A stretch of 64,000 nucleotides of DNA. Origin: Bradyrhizobium sp. 1. Lineage in GTDB: Bacteria > Pseudomonadota > Alphaproteobacteria > Rhizobiales > Xanthobacteraceae. Under the pieces are notes generated by a model that was not told where the DNA came from, did not search any database, and saw nothing but the letters and a program-made list of their open reading frames with translations. Shown here in pieces: positions 43,813 through 52,869 of the stretch (within the stretch, counting starts at the first letter, position 1; each line of letters begins with the position of its first letter). The DNA lies in assembly GCF_023073315.1 (NCBI RefSeq), contig NZ_JADPJH010000018.1, positions 391,432 to 455,431 on the forward strand, given 5' to 3'. The position numbers and the translations under genes are program-made.

Positions 43813-44118
43813 TCACCAGCGGTTGCCGCCGAAGCCGAAGGTCACGTTCGGACCGCCACCGCCGTAATATCCGTACGGTCCGCCGCCATAATAGCCGTGG
43901 TGGCGCGGGTAATAGCCGTAGCTCCGGTGGTGCGGGCGATAATAGCCGTGCTGATGATGGCGCCATTGGTGATGGCGCTGGCCATGATGATGGTGCCGGT
44001 GTTGTGCGCTAATGTCCGTCGGCGCGTTCTGCTTCGCGCCTGTGTTGGCCGCGTTCGCCGCCGAACCGCCGGCCAGCGCCGCAGCACCGACGGCCAGCGC
44101 GACAAAGAGATACTTCAT
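43813..44118 (-). CDS. Small exported His/Tyr/Gly-rich protein
   Basis: Protein of 101 residues. A signal peptide (MKYLFVALAVGAAALAGGSA) is followed by a low-complexity mature chain rich in His, Tyr and Gly (QHRHHHHGQRHHQWRHHQHG, GYYGGGPYGYYGGGG). The His clusters could bind zinc, nickel or copper. GGAG lies eight bases before the ATG; an in-frame extension upstream is rejected. Such short His-rich exported proteins are frequent in Bradyrhizobium, but none is characterised to my knowledge. Confidence 0.78.
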   Translation of the reverse strand: MKYLFVALAVGAAALAGGSAANAANTGAKQNAPTDISAQHRHHHHGQRHHQWRHHQHGYYRPHHRSYGYYPRHHGYYGGGPYGYYGGGGPNVTFGFGGNRW

Positions 44119-44282
44119 GTCATCACTCCAGTTGAATGTCGTGTGACAACAGATGGGCGCTGGCTGCGTTCCGGCCAGTGCGGGCGTCGAAACGACGCAG
44201 CGTGCGACGTTCGATTCTAGGCGAATGATCGCATGTCGTGAGATGTATTGTCGCATCAGCGGCGCGCGTTGTGCCGCTGCCA

Positions 44283-44852
44283 TCATCTCGCCGCGAATGA
44301 TGCGATCACGTCGTCGGTCGTGACGATGCGCGCGAATTCGCCATTGAGATTCGACAGCGTCATCGCATGGATCTCTTCGGCGGAATGCGCGTCGCCGTCG
44401 GGACCAATGCGGTCGAACGTCCAGGTCGCATCGCGGACCAGGCGCGCATCGAAGCCGAGATTGCCGGCCATCCGCGTCGTGGTCTCGACGCAATGATTGG
44501 TGGTGGCGCCGCAGATCACGAGCGTGGTGATGCCAGCCGCACGCAGGCGCGTCTCGAGGTCGGTGCCGATGAAGGCGCTGTTGACGCGCTTGACGATGAC
44601 AGGCTCACCCGCCTCCTCGCGCGCCTCGTCCTTGACCGCGTAACCGGAATGCGACGGCAGAAACGTCGAGTTCGGCTTGGTACCCTCGTGGCGGATGTGG
44701 ACAATCGGCGCACCGTGTGCCCTGAACGCCCTCAGGAGATCGACGATCCGCGCCACTGCATCCGGATTGTTGCGGCGCTTGCCCGCCGCCTCCCATTCGT
44801 CGAATGCGCGCTGAACGTCGACGACGATGAGGGCGGGGAGGGGGTGGGGCAT
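44283..44852 (-). CDS. Isochorismatase-family cysteine hydrolase
   Basis: Protein of 189 residues with the catalytic triad of the family: Asp in ALIVVDVQRAFDEW, Lys in EPVIVKRVNSAFIGTDLE and Cys in LVICGATTNHCVETTTRMAG. Relatives hydrolyse amides such as nicotinamide, ureides or N-carbamoyl compounds; the substrate cannot be told here. ATG 44852 follows AAAGG at good spacing, while a longer in-frame reading upstream runs through a palindromic repeat. It is transcribed with, but separately from, the kinase gene behind it. Confidence 0.9.
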   Translation of the reverse strand: MPHPLPALIVVDVQRAFDEWEAAGKRRNNPDAVARIVDLLRAFRAHGAPIVHIRHEGTKPNSTFLPSHSGYAVKDEAREEAGEPVIVKRVNSAFIGTDLETRLRAAGITTLVICGATTNHCVETTTRMAGNLGFDARLVRDATWTFDRIGPDGDAHSAEEIHAMTLSNLNGEFARIVTTDDVIASFAAR

Positions 44853-44950
44853 GATCGAACCTTTCGGACGGCCTGTTGGGCCGAATATGCGAGGCGATCC
44901 GGGAAGCGCAATGCCGATCTTCCCTCGTTTCATGACGAGCAGTCTCGTAG

Positions 44951-44976
44951 GGTGGGTTAGCGTAGCGTAACCCACC
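44951..44976. repeat. Short palindromic repeat
   Basis: GGTGGGTTA (44951-44959) and TAACCCACC (44968-44976) form a perfect 9-bp stem with loop GCGTAGCG. It lies past the 3' end of the sensor kinase gene and ahead of the isochorismatase-type gene. It is of a type I recall as common in Bradyrhizobium. Confidence 0.65.
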
Positions 44977-45017
44977 ATTGTCAGTCTCCGCCGAGGCAGA
45001 AGAGTACTGCGCTCACG

Positions 45018-46901
45018 CTATCGCGACGCTGCCAGCGGCAGGCTGACGTGAAACACGGCGCCCCCTGACGGGGCGTTTTCGGCCCAGATGCGCCCGCCAT
45101 GTGCCTCGACGATGGTATGCGCGATCGAGAGGCCTATGCCCATGCCTTGCGCCTTGGTTGTAAAAAACGGCTTGAAGATCTCGGTCACCTTCTCCGCAAG
45201 AATGCCGTCGCCTGTATCGGCGATGGAGACAAGGGCCAGATTGCCGTTGGCGAGGCTGGTCCGACTGACGACGCGGCGCCGATCGTCCGGAAGATGAGCC
45301 ACAGCATCCATACCGTTCACGACGAGATTCAGGATGGCCTGCTGCAGCTGGACCTTGTCGCCTTTCACGCGGATGGTCGACGACGACAGCTCCGTCGCGA
45401 GTTCGACATCATGGGTCATGGCCTGCACCGAGAGGAATCGAAACACCTCGGCGACCGTCGCATTGAGGTCGATCTCGCGCCGTTCAGTCGGGTCTCGCTT
45501 CAGAAACGAGCGCAGCCGGTCGATGATTTCGGCCGCCCGCTGATCGTCGCGGCGGATGTGGTCCAGTATGTCCCGGATCTCGCCGAGATCGGGGGGCGGA
45601 TTCCGCAACATTTGCTGGGCCGTCTCGGCATTGATCAGGATCGCGGCGAGCGGCTGGTTCAGCTCGTGCGCGATCGAGGCGGACATCTCTCCGGCGGTCG
45701 CGCGGCGGTTCATGTGGGCGAGTTCCGACATGCGCTGGCGTGCCTCGACCTCGGCCAGGAAACGCAAGCGGCGCTCGCGCAGCAGAATGGCGATCATCAG
45801 CCCCTGGACCAGCACCACGCTCGCGACGATTGTCGAGTGCCAGTAATATTGTTCCCAGAAGCTCCGTTCGCGGAAACGCACCTCGCTGCCAGGAGGCAGA
45901 TTGGCTTCGTCCACGTTCCAGCGTTGCAGCTGCCGCCAGTCGAAGATCGGCTTCACGTTGTCCCCGCTGAAGGGCGCGATACGCGACGGCGCTTCGCCGT
46001 CGAGAATCCGCATCGCTACTTCGCCGGCTTCGCGGCCGATGATTTCGGGCAGCAGCAGGAAGCCGCCCACTCCCGACCGCCCCAGGAACGTATCGGACGT
46101 AATGATGATCGGGCGGTTCGCGCTCTCGGCGACGCGCGCGAGTGCCGAGGCGGCGGAGTAATAGGTGCCTTCGCCGTCGGAATACATCGCCGAGGTCAGG
46201 ATCGCGGAGCCGGCGGGCAGGGAGGCGACCTGCTTGCGGACGTCACGCAGGACCGCATCGGAGAGATCTGTGACCTCCAGACCGGGCATCACGGCCGCGA
46301 AGTCCTGCTTCCAATGTCCATACACCAGCGGATTCTTCCAGGCGTCGCCGACGAGGACGACACGGGTCAGATTGGGAACGACGGCGCGCGCTGCGATCAG
46401 GAGATCGGTCGGCCTCACTCTGGCGAAGACGGCCGTCGCGTCGGGCAGAAACAGCGCGCGTGTTTCGGGCAGGTCGGGCACGAAGCCGTACACGACAGGC
46501 GCGGCGGGCCAGATGTCCTGCTTGCGTTTCTGAAGGAATTTCGCCGATGCGACGCCGATCGACACGATGACGTCGATGGAGCGGAGTGCATATTTGGTCT
46601 TGAGGTGACCGACCAGGCTTTCTTCGTAGTCTGGTCCGGGGAAGCGGGCGAGATCGAGGCTCTCGCCGTAGATCACCGTGTGACCCTTCCCGTTTTGCTT
46701 TGCGGCGGCACGGATGCCGGCAAAGATCTCCGAATAGAAGGGCGAGCGAAAATCGGCTTCTTCCAGAACCAGGATCGAACGCTGCCGCGGGCCGTCGGCT
46801 GCGATGCATTCAGATGACAGGTTTGCAGACGACAGGCTTGCGAACAGGCAGACGATCAGGATGCGCGCGATTACGGCGATCCTACACATTCCTGGACTCA
46901 T
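45018..46901 (-). CDS. Membrane sensor histidine kinase with periplasmic ABC-substrate-binding-like domain
   Basis: Protein of 627 residues. A signal or anchor helix (ARILIVCLFASLSSANLSS) leads into a periplasmic domain similar to ABC_sub_bind proteins (RSILVLEEADFRSPFYSEI ... IDVIVSIGVASAKFLQKRK ... YDAL-like NRPIIITSDTFLGRSGVGG). A second helix (STIVASVVLVQGLMIAILL) precedes the kinase: HisKA with His in ASIAHELNQPLAAILIN, then VQLQQAILNLVVNGMDAV and GMGIGLSIAHTIVEAHGG. No response regulator is adjacent. ATG 46901 is chosen with GGAAG upstream; ATG 46889 is possible. Confidence 0.9.
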   Translation of the reverse strand: MSPGMCRIAVIARILIVCLFASLSSANLSSECIAADGPRQRSILVLEEADFRSPFYSEIFAGIRAAAKQNGKGHTVIYGESLDLARFPGPDYEESLVGHLKTKYALRSIDVIVSIGVASAKFLQKRKQDIWPAAPVVYGFVPDLPETRALFLPDATAVFARVRPTDLLIAARAVVPNLTRVVLVGDAWKNPLVYGHWKQDFAAVMPGLEVTDLSDAVLRDVRKQVASLPAGSAILTSAMYSDGEGTYYSAASALARVAESANRPIIITSDTFLGRSGVGGFLLLPEIIGREAGEVAMRILDGEAPSRIAPFSGDNVKPIFDWRQLQRWNVDEANLPPGSEVRFRERSFWEQYYWHSTIVASVVLVQGLMIAILLRERRLRFLAEVEARQRMSELAHMNRRATAGEMSASIAHELNQPLAAILINAETAQQMLRNPPPDLGEIRDILDHIRRDDQRAAEIIDRLRSFLKRDPTERREIDLNATVAEVFRFLSVQAMTHDVELATELSSSTIRVKGDKVQLQQAILNLVVNGMDAVAHLPDDRRRVVSRTSLANGNLALVSIADTGDGILAEKVTEIFKPFFTTKAQGMGIGLSIAHTIVEAHGGRIWAENAPSGGAVFHVSLPLAASR

Positions 46902-47031
46902 CGCCCCGCTTCCGGTTGCAATCGGGCCTCCTCGATGAGGACGCACGCGAGAGCATACAAGCCGGACCTGGAGTTTCAACGGAAGGATGCCCGCCCGGTC
47001 CCGGGGACAAGCGGGGCGGGACGAAAGGCCG

Positions 47032-47634
47032 CTATTTGAACGGATCCTGGATCGACGGCGACGATTGCCTGATGCGGCGCACGCTGACCGGCGTGCCGTC
47101 GGAGACGAACAGCAGCTCGTAGCTGCGGCCTTCGCTGTCGGTCGCCGAGCAGGTGACGTCGTTCACCTTTTTGGCGGCAAAATTGCCGGTCTGGCGGCAG
47201 ACGCCGGTTGAGGCCTGCTCGGCCGGCACCGGCAGGCCGTCGACCTTGGGCCGGTCCTTGGAATTGAGCAGCATGCGGTCGATCGGCAGCTCGTAGGAAT
47301 TGTCGTCGGCGCGCTTGCCGTTCTCGCCGGAGAACGACACGACGTGATTCTCGTCGCCGGGATCGTCGACGGCGACCGCGAAATTGACCCGGCCCTTGTC
47401 GCCATGGGCGTAAGCCACCGTCTTGCAGGCGAAGGTGCGGCCCGCGACCTTCAGCGTCTTGCAATGGCCGGACATCAGCGCCAGCAGGTCGATGAGGGCG
47501 TTCTGCTGCGCCGGCGGATTGTTGACCGGGATCGCCGCGGAAGACTCGGCAAAACAAGGACTTGCCCAGGGACTTGCCCAAGAACTTGCCAAGCTGACGA
47601 GGGTTGCGGCCAGAACCGGTTTGCAAAGGCGCAT
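47032..47634 (-). CDS. Exported protein of unknown function
   Basis: Protein of 200 residues. The N-terminus RLCKPVLAATLVSLASSWAS continues with repeated WASP units and an ALA-like end, giving a signal peptide of about 35 residues. The mature part has four Cys (SGHCKTLKV, TFACKTVAY, TGVCRQTG, VTCSATDS) and a C-terminal beta-rich part. No family recognised. ATG 47634 is the signal peptide start; the 12-base repeats at 47558-47593 code for the WASP units. Confidence 0.75.
   Translation of the reverse strand: MRLCKPVLAATLVSLASSWASPWASPCFAESSAAIPVNNPPAQQNALIDLLALMSGHCKTLKVAGRTFACKTVAYAHGDKGRVNFAVAVDDPGDENHVVSFSGENGKRADDNSYELPIDRMLLNSKDRPKVDGLPVPAEQASTGVCRQTGNFAAKKVNDVTCSATDSEGRSYELLFVSDGTPVSVRRIRQSSPSIQDPFK
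47558..47593. repeat. Three 12-base tandem repeats in a signal-peptide coding region
   Basis: GGACTTGCCCAG, GGACTTGCCCAA and GAACTTGCCAAG lie in tandem and encode repeated LASS/WASP/WASP units in the signal peptide of the neighbouring exported protein. Replication slippage could vary the signal-peptide length. Confidence 0.7.
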
Positions 47635-47827
47635 CGTCAGGCTCGCGTGCCAGGGGCCACGGTCAAATCCCGTCCAACAACCATCGAACCGCAAATTGGT
47701 TGCGATCCCGTTTGCCTAGGCCTGCCTGACTGGAATACCACCGCGCCACCCCTGGCGATTCGTCCAAATCGCCCCATCCGTCCCGGCAGCCACTTGCCGT
47801 CAGGCCGATGTTTTTTTCGTGGCGGAG

Positions 47828-49141
47828 CTAGGCGATCGCCGCCTGCCAGCGCCTGTCACGCAACGACGGGCGGCGATGCAGGCGGGCATCGATCAGGCCG
47901 CGGGCGCGGGGGAGGTCGCCGCTGCGCATCAGCGCCACGATGAAGGTGTCTTCGATCAACTCGCGCTGGGCGTGGCTGCCGCCGATGCGGACGACCTCGC
48001 CCAGGACGGGTGCGAGCGTTTGCGCGCAGGCCGCATAGTCCTCGTCGGCGAAGGCGGCCAGCGCGCGGCAGATCGCCGGCACCACGGGACCGGCCGGCAG
48101 CTTGCCCTCGGTGAGCCGCTGCTCGATCACGGCAAGCCGCGCGGCGAGCGCCTCGCGGTTCTGCGTCGCGGCCGCGAACAGCGCCATGTGAACGTCGGCG
48201 AACGGCAGGCCTGATCTCGGAAACAGTTTTTGCGCGGTGGCGTCGGCATCAAGCCAGAGCGTCTTCGGCACGGCATGGCCATAGGCCGACAGCCGCCAGA
48301 GCAGCGAGGCACCGTCGGTGACGACGTTGAGCGGCGGCGCCTGCGTGGCAGAGGGCTGAAGCACGTCGGCATAGATCTTGAGCGCACGCGCCGCGTCGCC
48401 ATATTCGAGCGCGCCGAGCGCCTGATGCCAGAGGATATGGCCGTGCAAAATTCCGGCGCGGCCGTAGGAGGGGAGCCATTCGTCGACGAGACGGTCGGCC
48501 GCCTCGATCGAGCCGTCCTCGAACATCGCATGCAGCACGGCGTGCGCGGCATGGGCATTCGCCGGGCGCAGGTCAAAACCGCGCTCGGTGACGCCGCGGC
48601 CGCGGACGACGTCGCCGCTCTCGGTCATCGCCCAGCCATACATGGTGAGGAACCACCAGTCCTCGCCATAGTGCTGCGCGACGCGCTCGCACAGTTCACG
48701 CCGGGCGCGGTCGTGATCGGCCATGCCGGAGAAGGCGAACAGGCCGAACGCGCCGAGCGGCAACGACAGCACCACGGCATCGCGCGGCCATGCCTCGATA
48801 TGCTTCAGCATCGCTGCGATCGACTCGGGCAAGCGGCCCTCGATCGCGAGCGCGAGTGTCTCGACATGCGAGCGCTCACGCTCGGTGCCGCGCTTGGAAG
48901 CGCACTCGCGCGCGAGTGCCGCCTTCTGCCGTGCGAGATCGCCCTGCTGGTAGAAGGCGTGGATGCGGGCGCGGGCGATGTGGGCCAGTGCGAAGTCCTG
49001 ATCGGCCGCGATCGCGCGCTCCAGCGTCTCCGCCGTGCCGGTCCACCCCGCCAGCATGAGATCGACGCCGTCGCGATAGGCGGATGCGGCCTCGTGCGAG
49101 GTGGTGGAGAGCGGCAGGCCGTAGCGGTCTTCGTGCGCCAT
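47828..49141 (-). CDS. Tetratricopeptide-type protein (TTC38-like)
   Basis: Protein of 437 residues built largely of helical TPR-like units: ETLERAIAADQDFALAHIARA, IHAFYQQGDLARQKAALARE, RPANAHAAHAVLHAMFEDG and GRAGILHGHILWHQALGALE. Sequence resembles the eukaryotic TTC38 group and bacterial relatives. There is no signal peptide, so it is cytoplasmic. Partner and role are unknown. It lies 15 bp before the aldo/keto reductase gene in the direction of transcription. Confidence 0.82.
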   Translation of the reverse strand: MAHEDRYGLPLSTTSHEAASAYRDGVDLMLAGWTGTAETLERAIAADQDFALAHIARARIHAFYQQGDLARQKAALARECASKRGTERERSHVETLALAIEGRLPESIAAMLKHIEAWPRDAVVLSLPLGAFGLFAFSGMADHDRARRELCERVAQHYGEDWWFLTMYGWAMTESGDVVRGRGVTERGFDLRPANAHAAHAVLHAMFEDGSIEAADRLVDEWLPSYGRAGILHGHILWHQALGALEYGDAARALKIYADVLQPSATQAPPLNVVTDGASLLWRLSAYGHAVPKTLWLDADATAQKLFPRSGLPFADVHMALFAAATQNREALAARLAVIEQRLTEGKLPAGPVVPAICRALAAFADEDYAACAQTLAPVLGEVVRIGGSHAQRELIEDTFIVALMRSGDLPRARGLIDARLHRRPSLRDRRWQAAIA

Positions 49142-49155
49142 CGTCGTCCCCGCTG

Positions 49156-50166
49156 TTACGCCGTCCGCGCGCGTCGGCCCTCGATCGGATAGGCCGGGTC
49201 GTTGTAGCCCGGCGTCGAGGGATGGCCCGGCACCACCAGGCGGTCGATCAGCGCTTCGTCATCGGCGGTGAAACGATAGTCGAGCGCGCTGATGTAGCCG
49301 TCCCACTGCTCCTCGGTGCGCGGGCCGGCGACGATCGAGGAAACGAAAGCCGAGTTCAGCACCCAGCTGACCGCGAACTGGCCGGCGGTAATGCCCTTCT
49401 TCTCGGCATGGGTCTTGATTTCCTGCGCAAGCTGAAGCGATTCCGGCCGCCATTCCGTCTGCATCATGCGGGTGTCGTTGCGGCCGGCGCGCGTCTCCTT
49501 GTCCGGAGCGGCGTCCGGCTTGTATTTGCCGGTGAGCACGCCGCGCGCCAGCGGGCTGTAGGGCACGATGCCGAGGCCGTAATAGGAGCAGGCGGGAAAG
49601 TGCTCGACCTCGGGCATGCGGTTCATCGCATTGTAATAGGGCTGGCTCACCGCGGGCCGGTCGATGCCGAGCCGGTCGCAGATGTTGCAGATCTCGGCGA
49701 CGCGCCAGGCGCGATAGTTGGAGACGCCGAAATAGCGGACCTTGCCGGCGCGGATCAAATCGCCCATCGCGCGCACCGTCTCTTCCAGCGGCGTCGCGTG
49801 GTCTTCCTTGTGCAGATAGTAGATGTCGATGTGGTCGGTGCCGAGCCGCGCCAGGCTTTCGTCCGCGGCCTGCAGCACCCAGCGGCGCGACAGGCCGACA
49901 CGATTGGGATCAGTGCCCATGGGATTGGCCAGTTTCGTGGCGAGCACCCAGGCGTGCCGATTGTTGGCGATGGCGCGGCCCACGACCTCTTCGGATGCGC
50001 CTTTCGAGTAGGCGTCCGCAGTGTCGATGAAATTGATCCCGGCCTCATGCGCTTTCGCGATGATCCGCTTCGATGCGGCTTCATCGGTCGGCCCACCGAA
50101 CATCATGGTGCCCAGACAGATCGGCGAAACCTTCAGGCCAGTGCGGCCGAGCTGGCGGTATTGCAT
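49156..50166 (-). CDS. Aldo/keto reductase
   Basis: Protein of 336 residues. Family marks are RQLGRTGLKVSPICLGTMMF, the catalytic Asp/Tyr in GINFIDTADAYSKG, Lys in VLATKLANP and His in IDIYYLHKEDHATPL. GVSNYRAWRVAEI and the C-terminal SIVAGPRTEEQ complete the NADPH-binding barrel (AKR, YajO/Tas-like group). AAGGA lies eight bases before ATG 50166; an in-frame start at 50202 is rejected. Its substrate is unknown. The TTC38-like gene follows closely. Confidence 0.94.
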   Translation of the reverse strand: MQYRQLGRTGLKVSPICLGTMMFGGPTDEAASKRIIAKAHEAGINFIDTADAYSKGASEEVVGRAIANNRHAWVLATKLANPMGTDPNRVGLSRRWVLQAADESLARLGTDHIDIYYLHKEDHATPLEETVRAMGDLIRAGKVRYFGVSNYRAWRVAEICNICDRLGIDRPAVSQPYYNAMNRMPEVEHFPACSYYGLGIVPYSPLARGVLTGKYKPDAAPDKETRAGRNDTRMMQTEWRPESLQLAQEIKTHAEKKGITAGQFAVSWVLNSAFVSSIVAGPRTEEQWDGYISALDYRFTADDEALIDRLVVPGHPSTPGYNDPAYPIEGRRARTA

Positions 50167-50215
50167 GGGCTGCGTCCTTGCTGCTTCTTGTGGCGTCAGC
50201 ATAGCCGCCCAGTTC

Positions 50216-50296
50216 CGTCATTGCGAGCGCAGCGAAGCAATCCAGAGATGCGTCCGCGGAGAGATGCTGGATTGCTTCGCTGCGCTCGCAATGACG
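50216..50296. repeat. Palindromic repeat with perfect 30-bp arms
   Basis: A 30-base arm starting CGTCATTGCGAGCGC (50216-50245) is exactly complementary to the arm 50267-50296 ending GCTCGCAATGACG, with a 21-base loop. I recall this as a widespread rhizobial repeat. It lies between the aldo/keto reductase gene and the thioesterase gene and would make a very stable hairpin in either transcript. Confidence 0.8.
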
Positions 50297-50327
50297 AGGA
50301 GAGCGCGGTGGCAGCCTGACTTCGCGC

Positions 50328-50765
50328 CTACTCCGGCCCCTTCAGAATCTTGAACACGCCATTGGCCATCACCACGCAGCGGTCGTCGACGCTGACCTCG
50401 GTGCTCATGAAGATCAGGCTGCGGGTCGAGCGCACGACGCGGGGGCGGGAGATCAGGATGTCGCCGATCTTGCCGGCCTCGACGAAATGGGTGTCGAGCT
50501 GCACCGTCGCCATGAATTCCTTGCCGGAGACGTAGCGGGCGGTCATGCCGCAGGTGCGGTCGGCGAAGGTCATCATCACGCCGCCCTGGACCATGCCGCG
50601 GCGGTTGTGGTGCTTGTCCTCGGTTGCCAGCGCAAATTCGAAGTGGCCGTCGACCTTGCGCTCCCACAACGGGCCGATCAGGTGCATGAAGCCCGTGGTC
50701 TCGAGGATGCTCCAGCCCTCTGATTTGAGCCTTGCGGCGGCCTTGTTGGTCATCTCGTCGTCCAT
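50328..50765 (-). CDS. PaaI-type thioesterase (hot-dog fold)
   Basis: Protein of 145 residues. Hot-dog fold: FMHLIGPLWERKVDGHFEFA, then the helix and active-site stretch NRRGMVQGGVMMTFADRTCG and the strand TVQLDTHFVEAGKIGD. Relatives of this group hydrolyse acyl-CoA thioesters. No phenylacetate genes are near, so the acyl group is unknown. ATG 50765 is used; ATG 50753 (MTNKAAARL) is possible. It is divergent from the Nudix gene at 50825. Confidence 0.9.
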   Translation of the reverse strand: MDDEMTNKAAARLKSEGWSILETTGFMHLIGPLWERKVDGHFEFALATEDKHHNRRGMVQGGVMMTFADRTCGMTARYVSGKEFMATVQLDTHFVEAGKIGDILISRPRVVRSTRSLIFMSTEVSVDDRCVVMANGVFKILKGPE

Positions 50766-50824
50766 TCCTGTGCGGGCCCTGCGATCTCATTTCATCGGGG
50801 GCGGACGTGGTGTAGTCAAGCATC

Positions 50825-51451
50825 ATGAGACCGTTCGACGATGCCACACGACGGAATATCGCAGGCGCCTGCGCGGCCTTCACGCGGCTGCCGGAAGACG
50901 GCGCATCGCCGGCGCTGAAGCGCGCCGCGGTGGCGGTCGCGCTGACCGCGGCGGGCGAGGGCGATGACACCGCGTTTCTGCTCACGCTGCGCGCATCGCA
51001 TCTGCGCGCCCATCGCGGCCAATGGGCCCTCCCAGGCGGACGTTGTGATGCCGGCGAAACGCCGGTCGAGGCGGCTTTGCGCGAGCTCGACGAGGAGCTT
51101 GGCCTTCGCCTTACGGGCGCCGATGTGCTCGGCACGCTCGACGACTATCCGACGCGGTCCGGCTATCTGATTACGCCGGTCGTGGTCTGGGCCACAGACA
51201 GCGCCGCGATCAAACCGAACCCGGACGAGGTCGCTTCCGTCCACCGCATCAGGCTCGCCACGATCGAGCGAGAGGATGCCTTCGACTTCGTCGCGATCCC
51301 CGAAAGCATCCGCCGCGTGATCCGCTTCCATCACCAGATGAGCCTGATCCATGCGCCGACGGCGGCCTTGATCTATCAGTTCCGCGAGGTGCTGGCGGGG
51401 CGACACACCCGCGTCACCGATTTGGAACAGCCGGTCTTCGCCTGGAAGTGA
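50825..51451 (+). CDS. Nudix hydrolase (CoA pyrophosphatase-like)
   Basis: Protein of 208 residues. It has a complete Nudix box, GGRCDAGETPVEAALREL then DEELGL (GX5EX7REUXEEXGU), preceded by HLRAHRGQWALPGG. HRGQWALPGG plus the length suggests the NUDT7/CoA pyrophosphatase group, which cleaves coenzyme A or related diphosphates. The ATG lies 60 bp from the divergent thioesterase start, so the two share a promoter region and a CoA-related theme. Confidence 0.9.
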   Translation: MRPFDDATRRNIAGACAAFTRLPEDGASPALKRAAVAVALTAAGEGDDTAFLLTLRASHLRAHRGQWALPGGRCDAGETPVEAALRELDEELGLRLTGADVLGTLDDYPTRSGYLITPVVVWATDSAAIKPNPDEVASVHRIRLATIEREDAFDFVAIPESIRRVIRFHHQMSLIHAPTAALIYQFREVLAGRHTRVTDLEQPVFAWK

Positions 51452-51507
51452 CGATGGTAAACGGCACGTTAACGTGACGGTTACCGGATGCCTGCTAAGA
51501 CGGCAGC

Positions 51508-52722
51508 ATGCATCATTCGATTCGAAATGCCGTGAGGCTGGTTCCACTTGCGCTCGTCCTGCTTGCGCCGCCAGCGCGTGGCGGCGAAGCCGATGCGCTG
51601 CCGCCCGCCGTCCGCGATGCCAAAGCCCAGCTGTTGTCGCAGTTCTTCGCGCAAGGTGGGGCCTCGCCCGCCGTGCTCGAATATCGCCGCAAGCTCGCAG
51701 AGTATCAGCAAATCCGCGGCGCCTTCGACGAGGAGGCCGGCGCCTATTGGAGCCGGATCTCCGAGAAGCGGAAAGGTCGCAATGCCAAGCGGCGCAGTGG
51801 GCAGCAGGTCACGCTCGACGATTACGTGCTGGAGCATCCGCCGCTCTATAACGGGCCGAAGCGGCCGGTGAATCCGGAACCGGAGCAGACCCCGGACCGC
51901 CCCGAGCGAAAGCCCATCCCCGTGGTCGCCGATCTGCTGCGCGCGGCGCAGGAGCTCTATCAGTTCACGCCGCAGCGCCCGTCCAGCGAGGTCGAGTTCA
52001 AGCGCGCCTATGCACGCTACGCGCTCGCCTCCGGGCTCACGCGCGAGCAGGCGGTGCGGGTCTATTCGTTCGAGACCGGCGGCACCGGAAATTACGACGT
52101 GCAGGCGGGCATCGAGCATGGCGGCAAGCGCGCCATCTCGACCGCGATGGGTTACAACCAGCTCCTGACCACCAACAGCGTCGAGCTGCTGGCCGAGCAG
52201 GGCCATGAATTGATCCGCGCGCTCTCCGAGAAGGTGGCGAAGACCTCGGGGCCGCCGCGTCAGTTGCTCGAGCACAAGCTCATCGTGCTGAAGAAAATGG
52301 TGGCGCAGGCGAAGTCGGTGCCCGACACATGGTCGGAGCACGAGAAGATCGGCAACACCGCGCAGGGCTGGGCCATGCATGCGATGGTGCTCGACGTCGA
52401 TATCGGGCCGATGTTGCAGACCCACAAGCTGCTGACATCGGTGCTGTTCGCCCGCACCAAAGGCTATAGCCGCCCGCTCTCGGCGGCCGAGCTCGAGATG
52501 ATGAACCTCACCGGCGACGGCACCGGGCTCGACATGGTGACGATGCCGCAGGCGATGCGCGAGCAGGTGCCGACCTCGAACTTCTTCCAGCGCGGCGGCT
52601 ACGAGCGCAACCCGGTCGCGATCCGCCACAACACAGTGGCGAAGCTGCTGGCGGTGACGGATGCGCGGATGGACAGCAACAGCAACAATGCCGGCGCGAG
52701 GGAATTGGCGGGGGCGTTTTAA
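51508..52722 (+). CDS. Exported protein with lysozyme-like features, function unknown
   Basis: Protein of 404 residues. A signal peptide (AVRLVPLALVLLAPPARGGE) is followed by a coiled and Pro-rich region to about 155. Then comes a segment resembling lytic-transglycosylase folds: Glu in VYSFETGGTGNYDVQ and a YNQ-type stretch ISTAMGYNQLLTTNS. Catalytic assignment is uncertain because the rest of the fold is not recognisable. It might act on peptidoglycan. It lies alone between the Nudix gene and a palindromic repeat. Confidence 0.72.
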   Translation: MHHSIRNAVRLVPLALVLLAPPARGGEADALPPAVRDAKAQLLSQFFAQGGASPAVLEYRRKLAEYQQIRGAFDEEAGAYWSRISEKRKGRNAKRRSGQQVTLDDYVLEHPPLYNGPKRPVNPEPEQTPDRPERKPIPVVADLLRAAQELYQFTPQRPSSEVEFKRAYARYALASGLTREQAVRVYSFETGGTGNYDVQAGIEHGGKRAISTAMGYNQLLTTNSVELLAEQGHELIRALSEKVAKTSGPPRQLLEHKLIVLKKMVAQAKSVPDTWSEHEKIGNTAQGWAMHAMVLDVDIGPMLQTHKLLTSVLFARTKGYSRPLSAAELEMMNLTGDGTGLDMVTMPQAMREQVPTSNFFQRGGYERNPVAIRHNTVAKLLAVTDARMDSNSNNAGARELAGAF

Positions 52723-52743
52723 GCGGCGTCAAAGCAGGTTGCT

Positions 52744-52848
52744 GTCATGCCCCGCGAAGGCGGGGCATCCAGTACTCCGTGCCGTCAGTTGGTTTTCGAC
52801 AACGTCGGCCGCGGCGTACTGGATCACCCGCTTTCGCGGGTGATGACA
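52744..52848. repeat. Palindromic intergenic repeat
   Basis: TGTCATGCCCCGCGAAGGCG at the left end is mirrored at the right end by CGCTTTCGCGGGTGATGACA, and ATCCAGTAC faces GTACTGGAT inside. It lies between converging genes and may terminate both. I recall related sequences as frequent in Bradyrhizobium. Confidence 0.72.
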
Positions 52849-52869
52849 CCGAGTTGACGCGTCGCCGCC

